64,000 bases of DNA from Pomacea canaliculata (Eukaryota; Mollusca; Gastropoda; Architaenioglossa; Ampullariidae). A program made the translations under genes and the position numbers. Positions 1 to 13,600 of this stretch are shown here, in pieces; positions within the stretch are counted from its first letter, which is position 1, and each line of letters starts with the position of its first letter. The notes under the pieces were generated by a model. That model searched no databases. It had not been told where the DNA came from and saw nothing but the letters and a program-made list of their open reading frames with translations. Location: positions 38,866,751-38,930,750 of the forward strand of contig NC_037590.1 of assembly GCF_003073045.1 (NCBI RefSeq), in the 5' to 3' direction.

Positions 1-2211
1 TGCTCCTGCCCAGTAAGAAAGCTGGTGCCGACCCACCCACACCCGCCTTGCAGCCGGGGTGGTGCTCCTGCCCAGTAAGAAAGCTGGTGCCGACCCACCC
101 ACACCCGCCTTGCAGCCGGGGTGGTGCTCCTGCCCAGTTAAGAAAGCTGGTGCCGACCCACCCACACCCGCCTTGCAGCCGGGGTGGTGCTCCTGCCCAG
201 TAAAGAAAGCTGGTGCCGACCCACCCACACCCGCCTTGCAGCCGGGGTGGTGCTCCTGCCCAGTAAGAAAGCTGGTGCCGACCCACCCACACCCGCCTTG
301 CAGCCGGGTGGTGCTCCTGCCCAGTAAGAAAGCTGGTGCCGACCCACCCACACCCGCCTTGCAGCCGGGTGGTGCTCCTGCCCAGTAAGAAAGCTGGTGC
401 CGACCCACCCACACCGCCTTGCAGCCGGGGTGGTGCTCCTGCCCAGTAAGAAAGCTGGTGCCGACCCACCCACACCCGCCTTGCAGCCGGGGTGGTGCTC
501 CTGCCCAGTAAGAAAGCTGGTGCCGACCCACCCACACCCGCCTTGCAGCCGGGTGGTGCTCCTGCCCAGTAAGAAAGCTGGTGCCGACCCACCCACACCC
601 GCCTTGCAGCCGGGGTGGTGCTCCTGCCCAGTAAGAAAGCTGGTGCCGACCCACCCACACCCGCCTTGCAGCCGGGGTGGTGCTCCTGCCCAGTAAGAAA
701 GCTGGTGCCGACCCACCCACACCCGCCTTGCAGCCGGGGTGGTGCTCCTGCCCAGTAAGAAAGCTGGTGCCGACCCACCCACACCCGCCTTGCAGCCGGG
801 TGGTGCTCCTGCCCAGTAAGAAAGCTGGTGCCGACCCACCCACACCCGCCTTGCAGCCGGGGTGGTGCTCCTGCCCAGTAAGAAAGCTGGTGCCGACCCA
901 CCCACACCCGCCTTGCAGCCGGGTGGTGCTCCTGCCCAGTAAGAAAGCTGGTGCCGACCCACCCACACCCGCCTTGCAGCCGGGGTGGTGCTCCTGCCCA
1001 GTAAGAAAGCTGGTGCCGACCCACCCACACCCGCCTTGCAGCCGGGGTGGTGCTCCTGCCCAGTAAGAAAGCTGGTGCCGACCCACCCACACCCGCCTTG
1101 CAGCCGGGGTGGTGCTCCTGCCCAGTAAGAAAGCTGGTGCCGACCCACCCACACCCGCCTTGCAGCCGGGGTGGTGCTCCTGCCCAGTAAGAAAGCTGGT
1201 GCCGACCCACCCACACCCGCCTTGCAGCCGGGTGGTGCTCCTGCCCAGTAAGAAAGCTGGTGCCGACCCACCCACACCCGCCTTGCAGCCGGGTGGTGCT
1301 CCTGCCCAGTAAGAAAGCTGGTGCCGACCCACCCACACCCGCCTTGCAGCCGGGGTGGTGCTCCTGCCCAGTAAGAAAGCTGGTGCCGACCCACCCACAC
1401 CCGCCTTGCAGCCGGGGTGGTGCTCCTGCCCAGTAAGAAAGCTGGTGCCGACCCACCCACACCCGCCTTGCAGCCGGGGTGGTGCTCCTGCCCAGTAAGA
1501 AAAGCTGGTGCCGACCCACCCACACCCGCCTTGCAGCCGGTGGTGCTCCTGCCCAGTAAGAAAGCTGGTGCCGACCCACCCACACCCGCCTTGCAGCCGG
1601 GGTGGTGCTCCTGCCCAGTAAGAAAGCTGGTGCCGACCCACCCACACCCGCCTTGCAGCCGGGGTGGTGCTCCTGCCCAGTAAGAAAGCTGGTGCCGACC
1701 CACCCACACCCGCCTTGCAGCCGGGGTGGTGCTCCTGCCCAGTAAGAAAGCTGGTGCCGACCCACCCACACCCGCCTTGCAGCCGGGGTGGTGCTCCTGC
1801 CCAGTAAGAAAGCTGGTGCCGACCCACCCACACCCGCCTTGCAGCCGGGGTGGTGCTCCTGCCCAGTAAGAAAGCTGGTGCCGACCCACCCACACCCGCC
1901 TTGCAGCCGGGTGGTGCTCCTGCCCAGTAAGAAAGCTGGTGCCGACCCACCCACACCCGCCTTGCAGCCGGGGTGGTGCTCCTGCCCAGTAAGAAAGCTG
2001 GTGCCGACCCACCCACACCCGCCTTGCAGCCGGGGTGGTGCTCCTGCCCAGTAAGAAAGCTGGTGCCGACCCACCCACACCCGCCTTGCAGCCGGGGTGG
2101 TGCTCCTGCCCAGTAAGAAAGCTGGTGCCGACCCACCCACACCCGCCTTGCAGCCGGGGTGGTGCTCCTGCCCAGTAAGAAAGCTGGTGCCGACCCACCC
2201 ACACCCGCCTT
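1..2211. repeat. 62-bp minisatellite array (about 36 copies, open at left edge)
   Basis: A GC-rich unit beginning tgctcctgcccagtaagaaa and ending in cttgcagccggggtgg repeats head to tail with a 62-bp period. Copies are nearly identical; most differences are a 3-versus-4 G run before the junction (61/62 bp) and single-base indels, for example near 137, 200 and 1500. The window starts inside the array, so its true length is unknown. The right edge passes into unique sequence at about 2211. On the minus strand no frame of the unit contains a stop, which produces a long but meaningless open frame. High uniformity implies recent expansion or active homogenisation, or assembly collapse. Confidence 0.98.
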
Positions 2212-2655
2212 TGCTCCATCAGCCGTGTCACGCCTGCCTGGACAGGGCTGGGCCATCATGCCAGCTGCTGCCTTGAAATAGAAACACCTCGGCACCAGGG
2301 ATTTTCACGTTGAGGCTGAAATACATGAACTTTTTGTAAGCTGAAGATAATTTGTTTACATGTCCGCTGAAGCCGTAAAAATGTGACTGGACCTTTTGGC
2401 AGCATGTAACAGCAGTTAGTTTATGTCTCACAATGAAATCATATGTATTGTATTTATTATTATAGCTTATGTACTTGTAAAATAAAGGACTTGTAAACAA
2501 ACCCCAATTCGCTTTTGTTTTCGATTGAAAGAAAATTGTTATGGTGTGGTATCCTCATATGGGTTTTAGCGACGCAAAATCATTTCATGTCTATTTAACT
2601 TGTGTGTTTGTCTTCTGTTTCTGTCTTTTTATTCTTTCTGTGCGTACGTGCGTGC

Positions 2656-2712
2656 TTGTTTGTGTGTGTGTGAGTGTGTGTTTGTGCATGTGCGTGTGCG
2701 TGTGTGTTGTTA
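2656..2712. repeat. TG/GTGC microsatellite
   Basis: An imperfect (tg)n run, read as Cys/Val-rich open frames on the plus strand and His/Thr-rich ones on the minus strand. Those frames are artefacts of the repeat. Confidence 0.9.
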
Positions 2713-2754
2713 TATATTACAATTAACAACCTAGGTTTGTCGGTAACCATCAGG

Positions 2755-2850
2755 TGGTGGTGCTCCTGCCCAGTGGTGAAATATGCCAGAATCCCCACCC
2801 CCGCCTTGCAGCCCCTCGCTGCGTGGACAGGACTGTGCTATCAGAATGTA
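2755..2850. repeat. solitary diverged unit related to the 62-bp array
   Basis: The segment carries tggtgctcctgcccagt and cccgccttgcagcc in the same order as the array unit, but the middle differs. It is followed by ctgcgtggacaggactgtgctatca, which resembles the array's own right flank near 2222-2260 (ctgcctggacagggctgggccatca). The array and this copy therefore appear to descend from the same longer dispersed element, of which one part was amplified. Confidence 0.75.
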
Positions 2851-5800
2851 TTTAATATATAACAGAAAAAGAAAATAACAACACAGCGCCTATAAACATG
2901 GTGTTTCTACTGGCATTCTACTGGGTGCCAGGCTGGGGTTAGATTAGAGATTAGAGAGACGAAGCTAGCTAGACAATTCCTGATAATATTTCCCCACTTT
3001 GTAATGCCCCAGCCCCCGGACTGACATGCCCGAGCACACACGCAGCCCAAACCTTTAGCAGTCTTTCGGAAAGTCAACTTACAATGCCAAAAGATCCGTA
3101 AAGAAAATTCTTTGTGACATTCCTTCATTCCACACAAAACAACAGGGAGCTACAGGCCGAGTTGCATTTATGAAGAAGGCAAGAGGAATCAACAATGACA
3201 GTGGAGTGCGGGGCGACAGATGTGGATGACAGTTTTCTGTGGCACGTGGTGGACGCAGTGATGTAACCAAACACCGGAATACGGATCGTCATAAGAACGC
3301 TTTGAAGTTGGAAGCTTCTAGTATTCTATCAACAGGTACTTCTCCAATGTTGAACCTGGCCATCAAGAAGTCAAGGAAGCAGCCGCAGGAGGTACTTTTG
3401 AGTATCACACAGTTTTCCATCATCACAGTTTGAGATCAATGGACTGCCCGTCGAAACTGCTTCAAAAAATGTATGATCCCAAACTCAACGAAATATGAAA
3501 CAATCGTTACAAACGTCTGGAAATGAATAATGAACAAAGTACAGAAGCAGGTGAGTGATGCCCGTTTTGTGACAGTGTTCACGGATGCTTCCAATCACAA
3601 AGACGAGAAGTTTGACGGCGTTGTCTGTCGGTGAAGACGCCATCATCGCCCCCGACACGTCTGATCACCTCAGTCTCTGATGACACTGCACTGCTCTGTC
3701 TTCTCAGGGGCCAGTAGATACCCATGGCCTATAGCCTGTTGCCATGACAATGTCTTAGAACTTAATGTGAGTAAAACCAACGAGATTCCGCTTAACTTCA
3801 TTCGGAATTCTCCACCAAGTCATATGAATGTCATCCATGACGAGGAAGAGGAAATTGTCATCACATGTAAGTACCTGGACTGGAGTCTGCTGGGAGACAA
3901 ACCCTCTATCATGGAGAAGACTAGACAGAGCCTCGTCCTTCTTAGCAATCTGATGTTTCTCAGTCTCCCAGCGATTTCAGCGAAACCCCACATAAAGAGT
4001 GTGCTGTCCTTCTCGTTCATCTGTTTTATATATACCTAGATAACAGTTTGCTGTCCTGTTATTGGGACAGACCTGACTGACCTCCAGACACTGTCAACAG
4101 GCAGACACCTGCAAGTGTATGAAAATGCACTCGATGACCGGCATGTCCTGTCGAGAACTTCCTCGACTTCCATCGGACCGTCAGTTCTGTGTCCCTGCAG
4201 GACCAACAGGTTGAGTCTGTTTTTTTCTTTATTCTGACCGTGCGACTTCTGAACACTGTTGTGTGAAAATAAATGTAGATTATTTGCAAGTCTGAATCCT
4301 GATTATGAGCGTCTGTTTGCTGGAGAATGTAATTGTTGATTGCTGTTGTGCTTCCATTTAGAATTGTTTCTAATTGCCCTGTGAAATAAATAAAGTTTTA
4401 TCTGATCAGGTAAAACATTCATGGCAAAGAAAATCCTGATTTTGGTTTGTATCCATTGTCAACAAAATTGTGAGTTGGTGCAGATAATAGGATAGTTCTC
4501 CAAAATGTAGTAGGCCTGCTGGTGACGCACATGATGAATGATGAACATCTTCACCGCCAGGCTGTCACATGACAGTGACAGTGACAGGGACAGTACTGAT
4601 AGACCAAACAGGAATAAAGCAAGGAAATGAAGTGACAGCAATTGTTTTATAATTCATCACCTAGATGTGTCATCTTGTGCGATTTCGTGGAACTCACACA
4701 TCCCTGTGAATAAAGCCAAACTTGAAATGCCACATGACCAGTCCTTTAATGTATTTTTTAATACCAGTAATTAAATTCCTTTTATACAGTGAGTCATCCG
4801 TCAAATGCTCTGTGCTTCATATTCTCAATTACTTCCTGGAGATAATTCTCTTCATACAAGAAACGCCATGACAGAAACTAATGTTCATTCAGAATCTTGC
4901 TTCACTCAACAAAAACTTTCACTGCAGTCTTCAGAATATAAAACACTTTTTCATATATACTTCCTCCTCTGATCGCAGAAGAAAAAATAATTAAAAGTTG
5001 AAAATATTGTAAATTTCATTCACACATGCTAAGTGAGGACATTTAATTGACTCTAAAATCTGTAAAGACTACATTACTAATTACTAATTAAAATGGTGCA
5101 CTGTGAGTAAATACATTTCAATGGCCACATCCTTAAGTTAAACGCCGATATTAAAGTAGGAAAATTTACAAGAAGAGAAGATGTCATGAAGTAAAGAAAG
5201 TTAAAAGGGAGGAATAAACTCAGAACGATCGCGATCTCTCTCTCTTTCTCTTTTGCACACACACACACACACTCACACACAGACACACAATACATAGTTT
5301 TTACAAGCATATTGGATTTTTTTCATAACCACATAACTACACTACAGAAAGTTAATTAACTAAATTTAAACAGATACATATCAAAATTTACATTTTAAAA
5401 TTACTGTATTTGTATTATTTGGATTGGAGTTTTTCCAATGGTTGTCAGCGAGAAACAAGTTTGTCTCTTCACGATCCTGTGTCTCTGCCTGACACGTTCA
5501 CTTGTGATGGATCGTGTTCACTTGTGATGGCGATGTTCACTCGTCTCACCACTTGTGATCGTGGTGTTCACTCGCCATATCTGCCTGTACTCAAATGTTT
5601 GTTGGTGTCCTTTTGCATCGTGCTGACAACTCGTTGCTTTGTCGGTGACTGTCACATCAACAGGAAGCAGTTTTGCTGAGTTTATAAATGGATGTTGTTT
5701 TCATTATCACACGCCTGCCCTTTGTCCTCCCACGTACAGGCCAAGCCCCACATGAACCGCCATAAACTTCATCAACGGCGCAGACAAGGACAGAAGAACG

Positions 5801-6257
5801 TATTATATTGTATGAAAAGGACACACACACACATGCACACACACACACACACGTGGAGCTTGTATTAGCTGGTAACAGAAAGTCAGAAAGCAGGGTGGAG
5901 GAGGAGGGGGAGAAGTAACGGGGAGACAGTCGTGGTACCCAAGCAAATACCCGAATGCCATGAATGAGACACTCCACGTACTCAGCCAATAAAAGCCAAG
6001 GAACAAACTAAATGAGGATTCAGAAGTCCTTTGTTAAGGCGAGAAAGTAGTGTAAAGACACAAATCTTGCGAAAAATAAAGACTCTACTTCAAAGCATTG
6101 AAAATTATTAGTCATCGCTTCAACACCACACACACACAGAAAAATACCTTTCAGCGGCTTCAAAACATCAATGTCCACGATTCCTGGACAACAAACAAGT
6201 GACACACTGAGTCATAGTATTAAAAGCACAGTATCTCAGATACGCGTATTTACCCAA

Positions 6258-6291
<34 letters not shown>

Positions 6292-7580
6292 AAAAAAGAA
6301 AAAAGTGAGAATTCCTAAAGCCGATTCCTTCTTAAAATCATTAGAGTGTCAGAAGTCAGGTGGTCAAAACAGTCTATCACACTTTCCTGCGTTGGGAAAT
6401 ATTTTCTCAAGGTCCAATTCATTTTGGCCAAGAGGTGTACTATGGCTCTCGATTGGTTCTTTAACAAAATAACTATGAAAAATTATTAGCGGAAAGTCCT
6501 GATCAAGAACCATTTTTTAGTTGATGAAGGCGTTTATTCACATCCACGTAGGGAAACACACACACACATACACACTTATCATACATTTCAAGTCATGGAC
6601 TCATTTTCAAGCTTTAAAGACATTGAAAAGCTTCCAGGGTGGTTGGACCTTCTTTTCCTTCTCCATCTCTCACACTGATTCCAGGAGGTGCGCGAGATCA
6701 CAGGCAGGTAGTTGGAGACCAACAGTCAACTGTACAGACATATTCCCCTCCACACATCAGTGTCACTCGTATTTATTTCAACATTCCATTGCCATTTTGC
6801 CGATCAAATTATTTTCATCTACGTTTTTATTTACTTGATTTTTTGTGGGGGAGGGAATTGCGCGATTGTGTTTCAGAGGACAAATAATCTGTTGACATCT
6901 CGCTGCTAGCGTATCGTACATTTGTTTGCTATTTTTACACCTACCTGTCTCCCTTTTAAATGAGGAAGTCAATGAGTCGGTGATAAACGTTTAATCTACA
7001 CAGGCTATGACGTAGGTTGCTATTTATAGTAACACGGGGGAACGCAGTGCCACCTGTCTCCCCATTGTCCGCGGGTTGAAAAGTCGTGCAGGAAGGGAGC
7101 GGTGGCTCGGCTATTTCTGGCACACCCGACACGGATGCTCCGATCTCCCAAAATGACAGACCCGTCAGTCTTTCCCTTCTTTGCCGAAGATTCCTCAAAT
7201 TTGAACAAAACTGTAACAGACGAGCAAAACCCCAAAAAACTGAACATTCGCATTTGCAATGAATTCTCTTCCTGCGTCTCCACGCACAGACTAGAACATT
7301 AATACACTTCCGGTCTGTCCCTGGCATCTTGTCATCGCGCGTCTGACTCTTCTGTGAATATCCTCAGGTGTGACAAAGTGATGACGAGTGGTGGGACTGC
7401 GGTGAGATGGGTGACTAATGGGAGGATTTCTGTAGGACAGCAGGCCTGTCGACGTCCAGAATGAACACGTCTGATGAAAGATGAGGCAGCGCCACCATGC
7501 ACGACGCTGCTCGCCCAGGTGTGACGAAGCAAGCACGGCGGTTGGGGGAGAGGGAGGGTGGGGTGTGACACGCATATGGA
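2851..7580. other. Gene-poor spacer upstream of the solenoid gene
   Basis: Apart from the LINE fragment at 3690-4410 I see no supportable gene. The region holds AC/TG microsatellites near 5259-5290 and 5819-5853, a poly-A tract at 6261-6305, and short imperfect repeats of cacttgtgatgg/gtgttcactcg at 5500-5575. The open frames here are short, low-complexity and without splice-supported continuations. Confidence 0.6.
3690..4410 (+). mobile_element. Degenerate non-LTR retrotransposon (CR1/L2-like) 3' end
   Basis: One frame gives CHDNVLELNVSKTNEI, then EEEIVITCKYLDWSLLGDK, then SIMEKTRQSLVLLSNL, matching the C-terminal part of CR1/L2-type reverse transcriptases (…LNVSKTKE…YKYLG…L.FLRKL). After frame breaks the downstream bases still read as the familiar tail (LQTLSTGRH, DDRHVLSRTSSTS). 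Stops and shifts make it non-functional. A run ending aaataaataaagttttatctg near 4384 may be the element's 3' end. The clade assignment is from recalled family patterns. Confidence 0.7.
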
Positions 7581-7582
7581 GA

Positions 7583-7590
7583 TATAAAAG
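7583..7590 (+). promoter_or_regulatory. TATA box of the Asp-rich solenoid gene
   Basis: The octamer tataaaag lies 68 bp before the preferred ATG at 7651. Transcription would be expected to begin about 7610-7620. This places the in-frame ATG at 7615 at or before the cap site, and favours the ATG at 7651, which has a strong context (aagATGgcc). Confidence 0.6.
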
Positions 7591-7650
7591 GTGAGGACCG
7601 GTAGATGTTAGGCCATGAGACAACCCAGAAACCCATTCAGTTTCGAGAAG

Positions 7651-10600
7651 ATGGCCACCACACGTGCAATGTTGGGACTGTACCTTTTGTTTGTGACTCC
7701 AATAGCCTCCCTTGGTGAGTACAAGAGTTTTGGTTCCTGTTTTACATTGTGCCATTCGTCCACATTTCTTTATTTCAAGACAAAATTTTCAGATGACAAA
7801 ACTAAAGAGGTTTTTCAATAGCTTGCTGAATTCAACAAAAGTTAGCAATAAGAGAGGTTCAAGGCAACTAACTCTGACAAGAACAGTTGGCTGCTGAGAA
7901 CACGGACAACAAATGTCTTGAAGAAATAATTGTCATGGCGGCTAAGTTGAAGAGAGGCTTCTTCGTGTGAATTCCATAGCAAGACCTCTTGTTTCTGTTA
8001 CTATTATAATTTTTTACTGTATTTGTTTTATTATAAGATGCTACAATTTCTACTTAGCTGCTTTATCTTGGCGGTTTTGCTTCTTTCTTGCATTTTTGTT
8101 GGGACGGAGTGAGAGTCTGGCTGTGGGAAACGCTCTTTGTTCTCATTCTCTTCCTTCTCATTCTATCATGTGCTTCATTTTTCTCTTGTTATGATTTTTA
8201 TTTTTATTTATTTTTTTGTTTTGTTTTTACCTTTTCTATTTGATATTTTTTTATTTCTTGACAAATACAAACTAAAACATTTTTTATACCAAATTCTGTT
8301 GTTTTGTTTTTTTCAACAAGTGTTTTATTTTGCACATACAACTGTTCGCTAACATTTTGAGGCTGTTATTTCTAGGGGCCTCCCATGCTTACATACTCTA
8401 CCCACATGCACACATGCGCTGACTTGTTTTTCCCCTTTTATTTCTGGTTTTTCTGTTTTTCCCTCTCTCTCATCCTCTTTTATTTTTTTAACTCTCCATT
8501 ATCACTTAGTTATTAATTACCACATCGGAGGATGGACTCATTAGACAAAGGCATCAACTTGTTTGTTGCAGTGACTGTGAGCTATGGTTATGTTTTTCCA
8601 CTTCCTTAATACATTGTTGTTACAAACTTCTTGAAAACTGTCACAGACACTTGTAACAGAGAACTGGAAGGAAGATGGTTTGTTCTTTGTCAACACTTAA
8701 AATACCGGTTACAGAGAAGGAAGTTGATATGAGAACATTTCATCTCCTTCAGCGCCTGGAACATTCATTTGTCTTACCAACAACTTAGTTACAATTAAAT
8801 ACATTTCAGTACAGGTTATCCATTCACTTTAGATCCCAGCTTCTTAATAACTACTGTTCATTAACCCTATTCATTAATTTGGTAATAGTCGGAAAATCAT
8901 TGCATTAAGGTTTCTTATAAGTTTTTCTCCAATTGACACCCATACACTTCAAAAGCCTTCAAGATTTTTATTTTTAAAGTCAAGGAGAGTTACATTTTTA
9001 GAAGCGAGATGTCACGAAGTCACGGCAGTTACAAAGTGATGTCCTATGACAGATGTCAACAGCTAGGTGTGGCCCCGCCCTCGCGTGACACTGCCATGAT
9101 GGCGTGGTTGGACAGGTGAGCATGGTTACCTGCACGTGTCTCTTGTCCTCGGCCGCCGTACCACTCACTCCTTACCCTTTTCCTCCATGATTGGGTGCTG
9201 CATACATAATAAAGGAGTATTTTATCCTCCAACCACTCCTTACACCCTAACCTCCCCCCCCCCAACTCCCCAGACCCCCGACCCCCGATATTTTCTCCTA
9301 TTGTCTATTGTTCTGTGCTTTCTCTCTTTTTTAATTATTATTTTAATACCTTCCCACGTGACATTTTTTCTCCTTCTCATTATGTGTGCGGGGGGGGGGG
9401 GGTGTCCTCCAGCATTAATCGACATCAGGTATTGCGCATGCGTACATCACTAACAACGTCCCCGTTGTCCCTCGTCAACTCTGAGTTTTAATTGTTCGCC
9501 ATCCAGTGAAGTCTACATCCGTGATGGCAGCTTAATCTCCGCCTTCTTACATCTCCTCCGTGTAAGATCATAAATCATTCGCGTGTACGACATGAGTAAT
9601 ACCAAAGTCTCACAGGCACCAAGCATCTGACCGCAGCTTAGCATTCTGTGCGAGAGGTCAACTCCACTTGACCTCTTGTTCTCAAAAATAACAATGAAAA
9701 ATAACTTCTGTCAATGCGTCTCTACTTTTGTGAAAGCCTTGAGGTCAGAGGGCAACACAAGCACAAAGATGACGTGTTTGGTGACCTTGACCCGAGACAA
9801 CCCCGTTGGTAGTCGAGCAAGTCTCTCAAGTGTGACACTGCTTTTCATTTAGAGCGTCCTAGTGGTACCTTGGGAACTGACCAGACACAATCAGTTCATC
9901 ATTGTGTTTGTCCTGCGTGCAGTCCGATCATGTCTACTGGCTATTTATCACAGACCCTCTCTCACCCACTGCATCACCATTTCCAGATGCTACCTCTGGC
10001 CGTGATAGAAGTACCTGGTCGTCAAGAAAAATATTTTGGCCATGTCCTTTATACCGGCTGCAATGTCACTCTAGAACAGGACTAACAAATGTACCATCTG
10101 TGTGTGTGTGTGTACACGAGCACCTCTGAGAATTATTGCTAAAAATCTCTTTTACACCGAAATAGACAATAAAGATGCATTGTATTTAGCCTCTCTTCCA
10201 ACTTTCTATCTCTTTGTTCGTCTGTGACCCACGAGTGCAGTGACCTAGTCCGTTGAGCATGACGATGATGAAGTAGCCATCGCTGCACAGAGAGAGAAAC
10301 TGGATCAGCAGCCACAGCGACAGGGAAGCAGGAATGCCCCTACATCCTGCTAAACAGGATCGCAGCCTGCCAAGAACAGAAGAATGTGTACAAGTATGAG
10401 GAAGACCTTCTTCACAGGACATCTGTCCATAGTTTCTGACCATTTTCACCTTGTAATGCCCTGCTGACTCATGTCACGTGATCTAGCAAGTAGTCGTTGT
10501 GAAAGCGTTCGGTCTATCGTCGGTCGTCTCTCAACGATGTTTTTTTTTTTTTTTCGATTTAATTTTATTATTTGTTTTAGAAACGAAATAAGCAGGTAGG

Positions 10601-13600
10601 TTCAAAATTGGAAGCTACTGCGCATGCCAACATTAAAATGGAGGTGCCTGTGGCCTGACACTTGACCTACTTACAAATCTGAAGTAGGAAGTGGACTAGG
10701 GGTTAGAGGAAAGTCTGGTAGGACAATGAGGACCCACCCGTGTAATTAAGGGCAGAGAATCAAATCTGGCATCCAATTCGAGTGTTGCCTGCCCCTGTGA
10801 CAGTGATGGAGTCTTGCCAGGTTGATGCTCGGATGGTGCATCACCTACTGACCGAAGCAATTCACTCAGCGCCAGCAGCAGGACCGTCTAGTGATCGATC
10901 TTTCACGCATGCGCAGGGACAGTCCTTCTTCCCTCCCGTAATTTATCGGGGCCAGGGACTGTGTTGGTCTTCTGGCTGCTTGCCGAGTCCTCCATCACTG
11001 TCTGACCGACTGACCCGCTGTCGTAGGGTGCTGATGCTCAGTTTAGGTGGCTAGACCTTAGCCTCAACACCAGGACTGGCGCTCTGGCTATCCACTGATG
11101 TCAAGCAGTTAGCTGGTCTGCATTGTTTCAAACACAGCTGCACAGCCCACGCAGCACACAGCTGTACAGACCACGCAGCACACAGCTGCGCAGACCACGC
11201 AGCTGCAGAGAGATCCCCAGCATCGTCCAGCTGCGAAATGACGAGCGTTTCTATCGATCACAAAGGATGTCATCGCCCTCGTTGTTTGCCAGAACGTGTC
11301 CCGGATGTCCGGCAAAAGATGGATGGTACGGGATGTTAGGGCGAACAATAGTTTGTGTGTACAACCCTTGGCAGGCAGGGATGTTTGCTACAATTTTTTT
11401 TCGACTCTCTCTCTCTCCTCCCACCCATCCTGTCTGTGTCTCTGAGTCTCTGAGGTCGGGTTATCTTTCTCAAACACCTACGCATGCTTTCTCAGCTCAT
11501 TAATTTCCAGTCTCTAGCAAACAAACATCATATCCTTCACGGCCATCCCCTCACACTTCCCTTCCCCATCCACCCCTTCCCTCTCCCCGAACTTCACTCA
11601 CATCCTTCTCCTCCTCCTCCCTCTCCTCCTTGTTTAGGTGGAGGAAGGGGCTTGTATATACGAAATTTCGGCACAAGCTACTGGAATTCATTTTACACAT
11701 TATCTTGTCGGCGGACATAGACGGCACGAACCCTAACCCTTGTTTAAGGTGACTTACATCTTGAGCCTGACTAAGACAGAAGACAGGAGGAGGAAGTGTC
11801 GCTGACAGCGGTGTCTGGGGTCACGTGGGCAATACGTAACCCGGAAGTGACAAACAAAAACAAAGTTCTTTCTAGTGAACTCACAGGTTGTGTCTCGCTC
11901 GCCCAAAATCTCAGTTTGCAATCCCTCATTTCTTTTTCTAATGAAATGTCTTGGTATAAATATTTGATATTTTCTGTACTGTTTGTTGTGCTGAATTTGC
12001 TCGCCTAAATCAATCAGGGAGCCTGCTCAGGCTTTTCACCTGGGTATGTACAGAGTGCGGGGTATGACTGTGACAGCACGCCATACATCTACCTGTCACT
12101 TCAAACACCAAGCACGTGACGCTCGGATGATGCATGGCGAGTGAGGTGCAAACATTATCTCACAAGTGAGATCATGCAATGCTTCCTGGCATTTTCATCT
12201 CACGATCTCATCTCACTCAACCTTCAGAAGGGCGGCGATGGTGGCGGGAAGGGTTGGTATCGGAAAACTGAAAAAAGATACCTGACAGACATGCAGACAC
12301 ACAAACAGACACGCAGACACACAGACAGACATGCAGACACACGGACAGACATGAAGACACACAAGAAAGACATGCAGACACACAGACGGAGGTAAACAAA
12401 AAGGTAAAAGGTGGAGATGATGGATGGCAGGATGGCTGAAAGATTTTTTTTTTTAGTTCTTTCCATCATTCCTTCCTTCCTGTGCCCCAGATCTCCTCCA
12501 CTCCAGACGACTACGGCGGGACACGCCCTCGGTATACAGCAAGAGCGAGCTGGCGGACAAACTGAAAGATGTGTTAGAGAGAGACAGACCTGACTCACAG
12601 GAGAAGCCGCGGAGCTCCTGGGGCCTGGACGACGACCATGGAGGCTTCAGAGCACTTTTCGACAACCTCGACGACATCGCCGAGCACTTGCCCGAGGAGC
12701 TGACTGACTTTGACTTTGGCAGTTTCCTGGGCGACGATCAGAAAGGTTTGTGAACGAGTAGCTTCTGATCAGTCACAAGAAAATGAAATGAATGAAAAAT
12801 TAATAACTTTCTTCAGGAGGAATAATTAAGAAAAAATACACTTTTGAGTTGCGTCTGTGATTCTTGGTATCAAAATATCCGTGAGCTGGTGGAGTAGGTA
12901 TCGATAGGTATCGGGAGTATGAGTTTCGATAGGTATCAATCATGAGATCAAAGTTTAAATAGCTGTTAGAAAAAGCTGATTTTTCGTATGCATAAATGTA
13001 ATTAAATATGATAGACATAATTTTTGGAGGGAAAATGTCTTTTACTTTACCATACATTACATCTGGAAGGATTTTCAAACTTTTTCCACTTGTTGTCAGT
13101 AACAAAGAGTTTATTTTATGCTTCTTGCTTATTACAAAATCTAATTTTAGTCCTTTTCTTGCAATTATTTAAAAGTGAAATTGAAAACTTAGAAGGATAA
13201 CCCAAACGTTTGAAGCATTCAAATAATTTTGGAAAATGCTTTCTTTCCTTTCAGAATCTTTCCAGAAGGTCCTGCAGAGCCAATGCTTCAGAAATTCCAG
13301 CCGTCTAAGCCTCTTCCTGCGGCAGGTCCACGATGTGATGAAGGAGCTGCACGAGGAGCTTCTGGATAAATCCCATGACAACGACGACACGTCCCACGCC
13401 GGAAATGACAACAGCAAGGACAGCGACGACGACGATCATCCCACGACGACGGATGATGATGACGACAGGACCAGCCGCAGCCCTCCGGTCACCGAGGACA
13501 CCGACGAGTCACACAGCGATGAAAGTCCCATGACCGCGTCCCTTGTTGCCAGCAACGACAACAGCAAAGACGATGTGGACATCGACGACATTTTTGAAAT

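Noticed and set aside
138..2231. 697-codon minus-strand open frame over the minisatellite
   Set aside because: The 62-bp unit has no stop in any minus-strand frame, so the frame stays open regardless of indels. There is no start context, splice logic or protein-like composition beyond the repeat.
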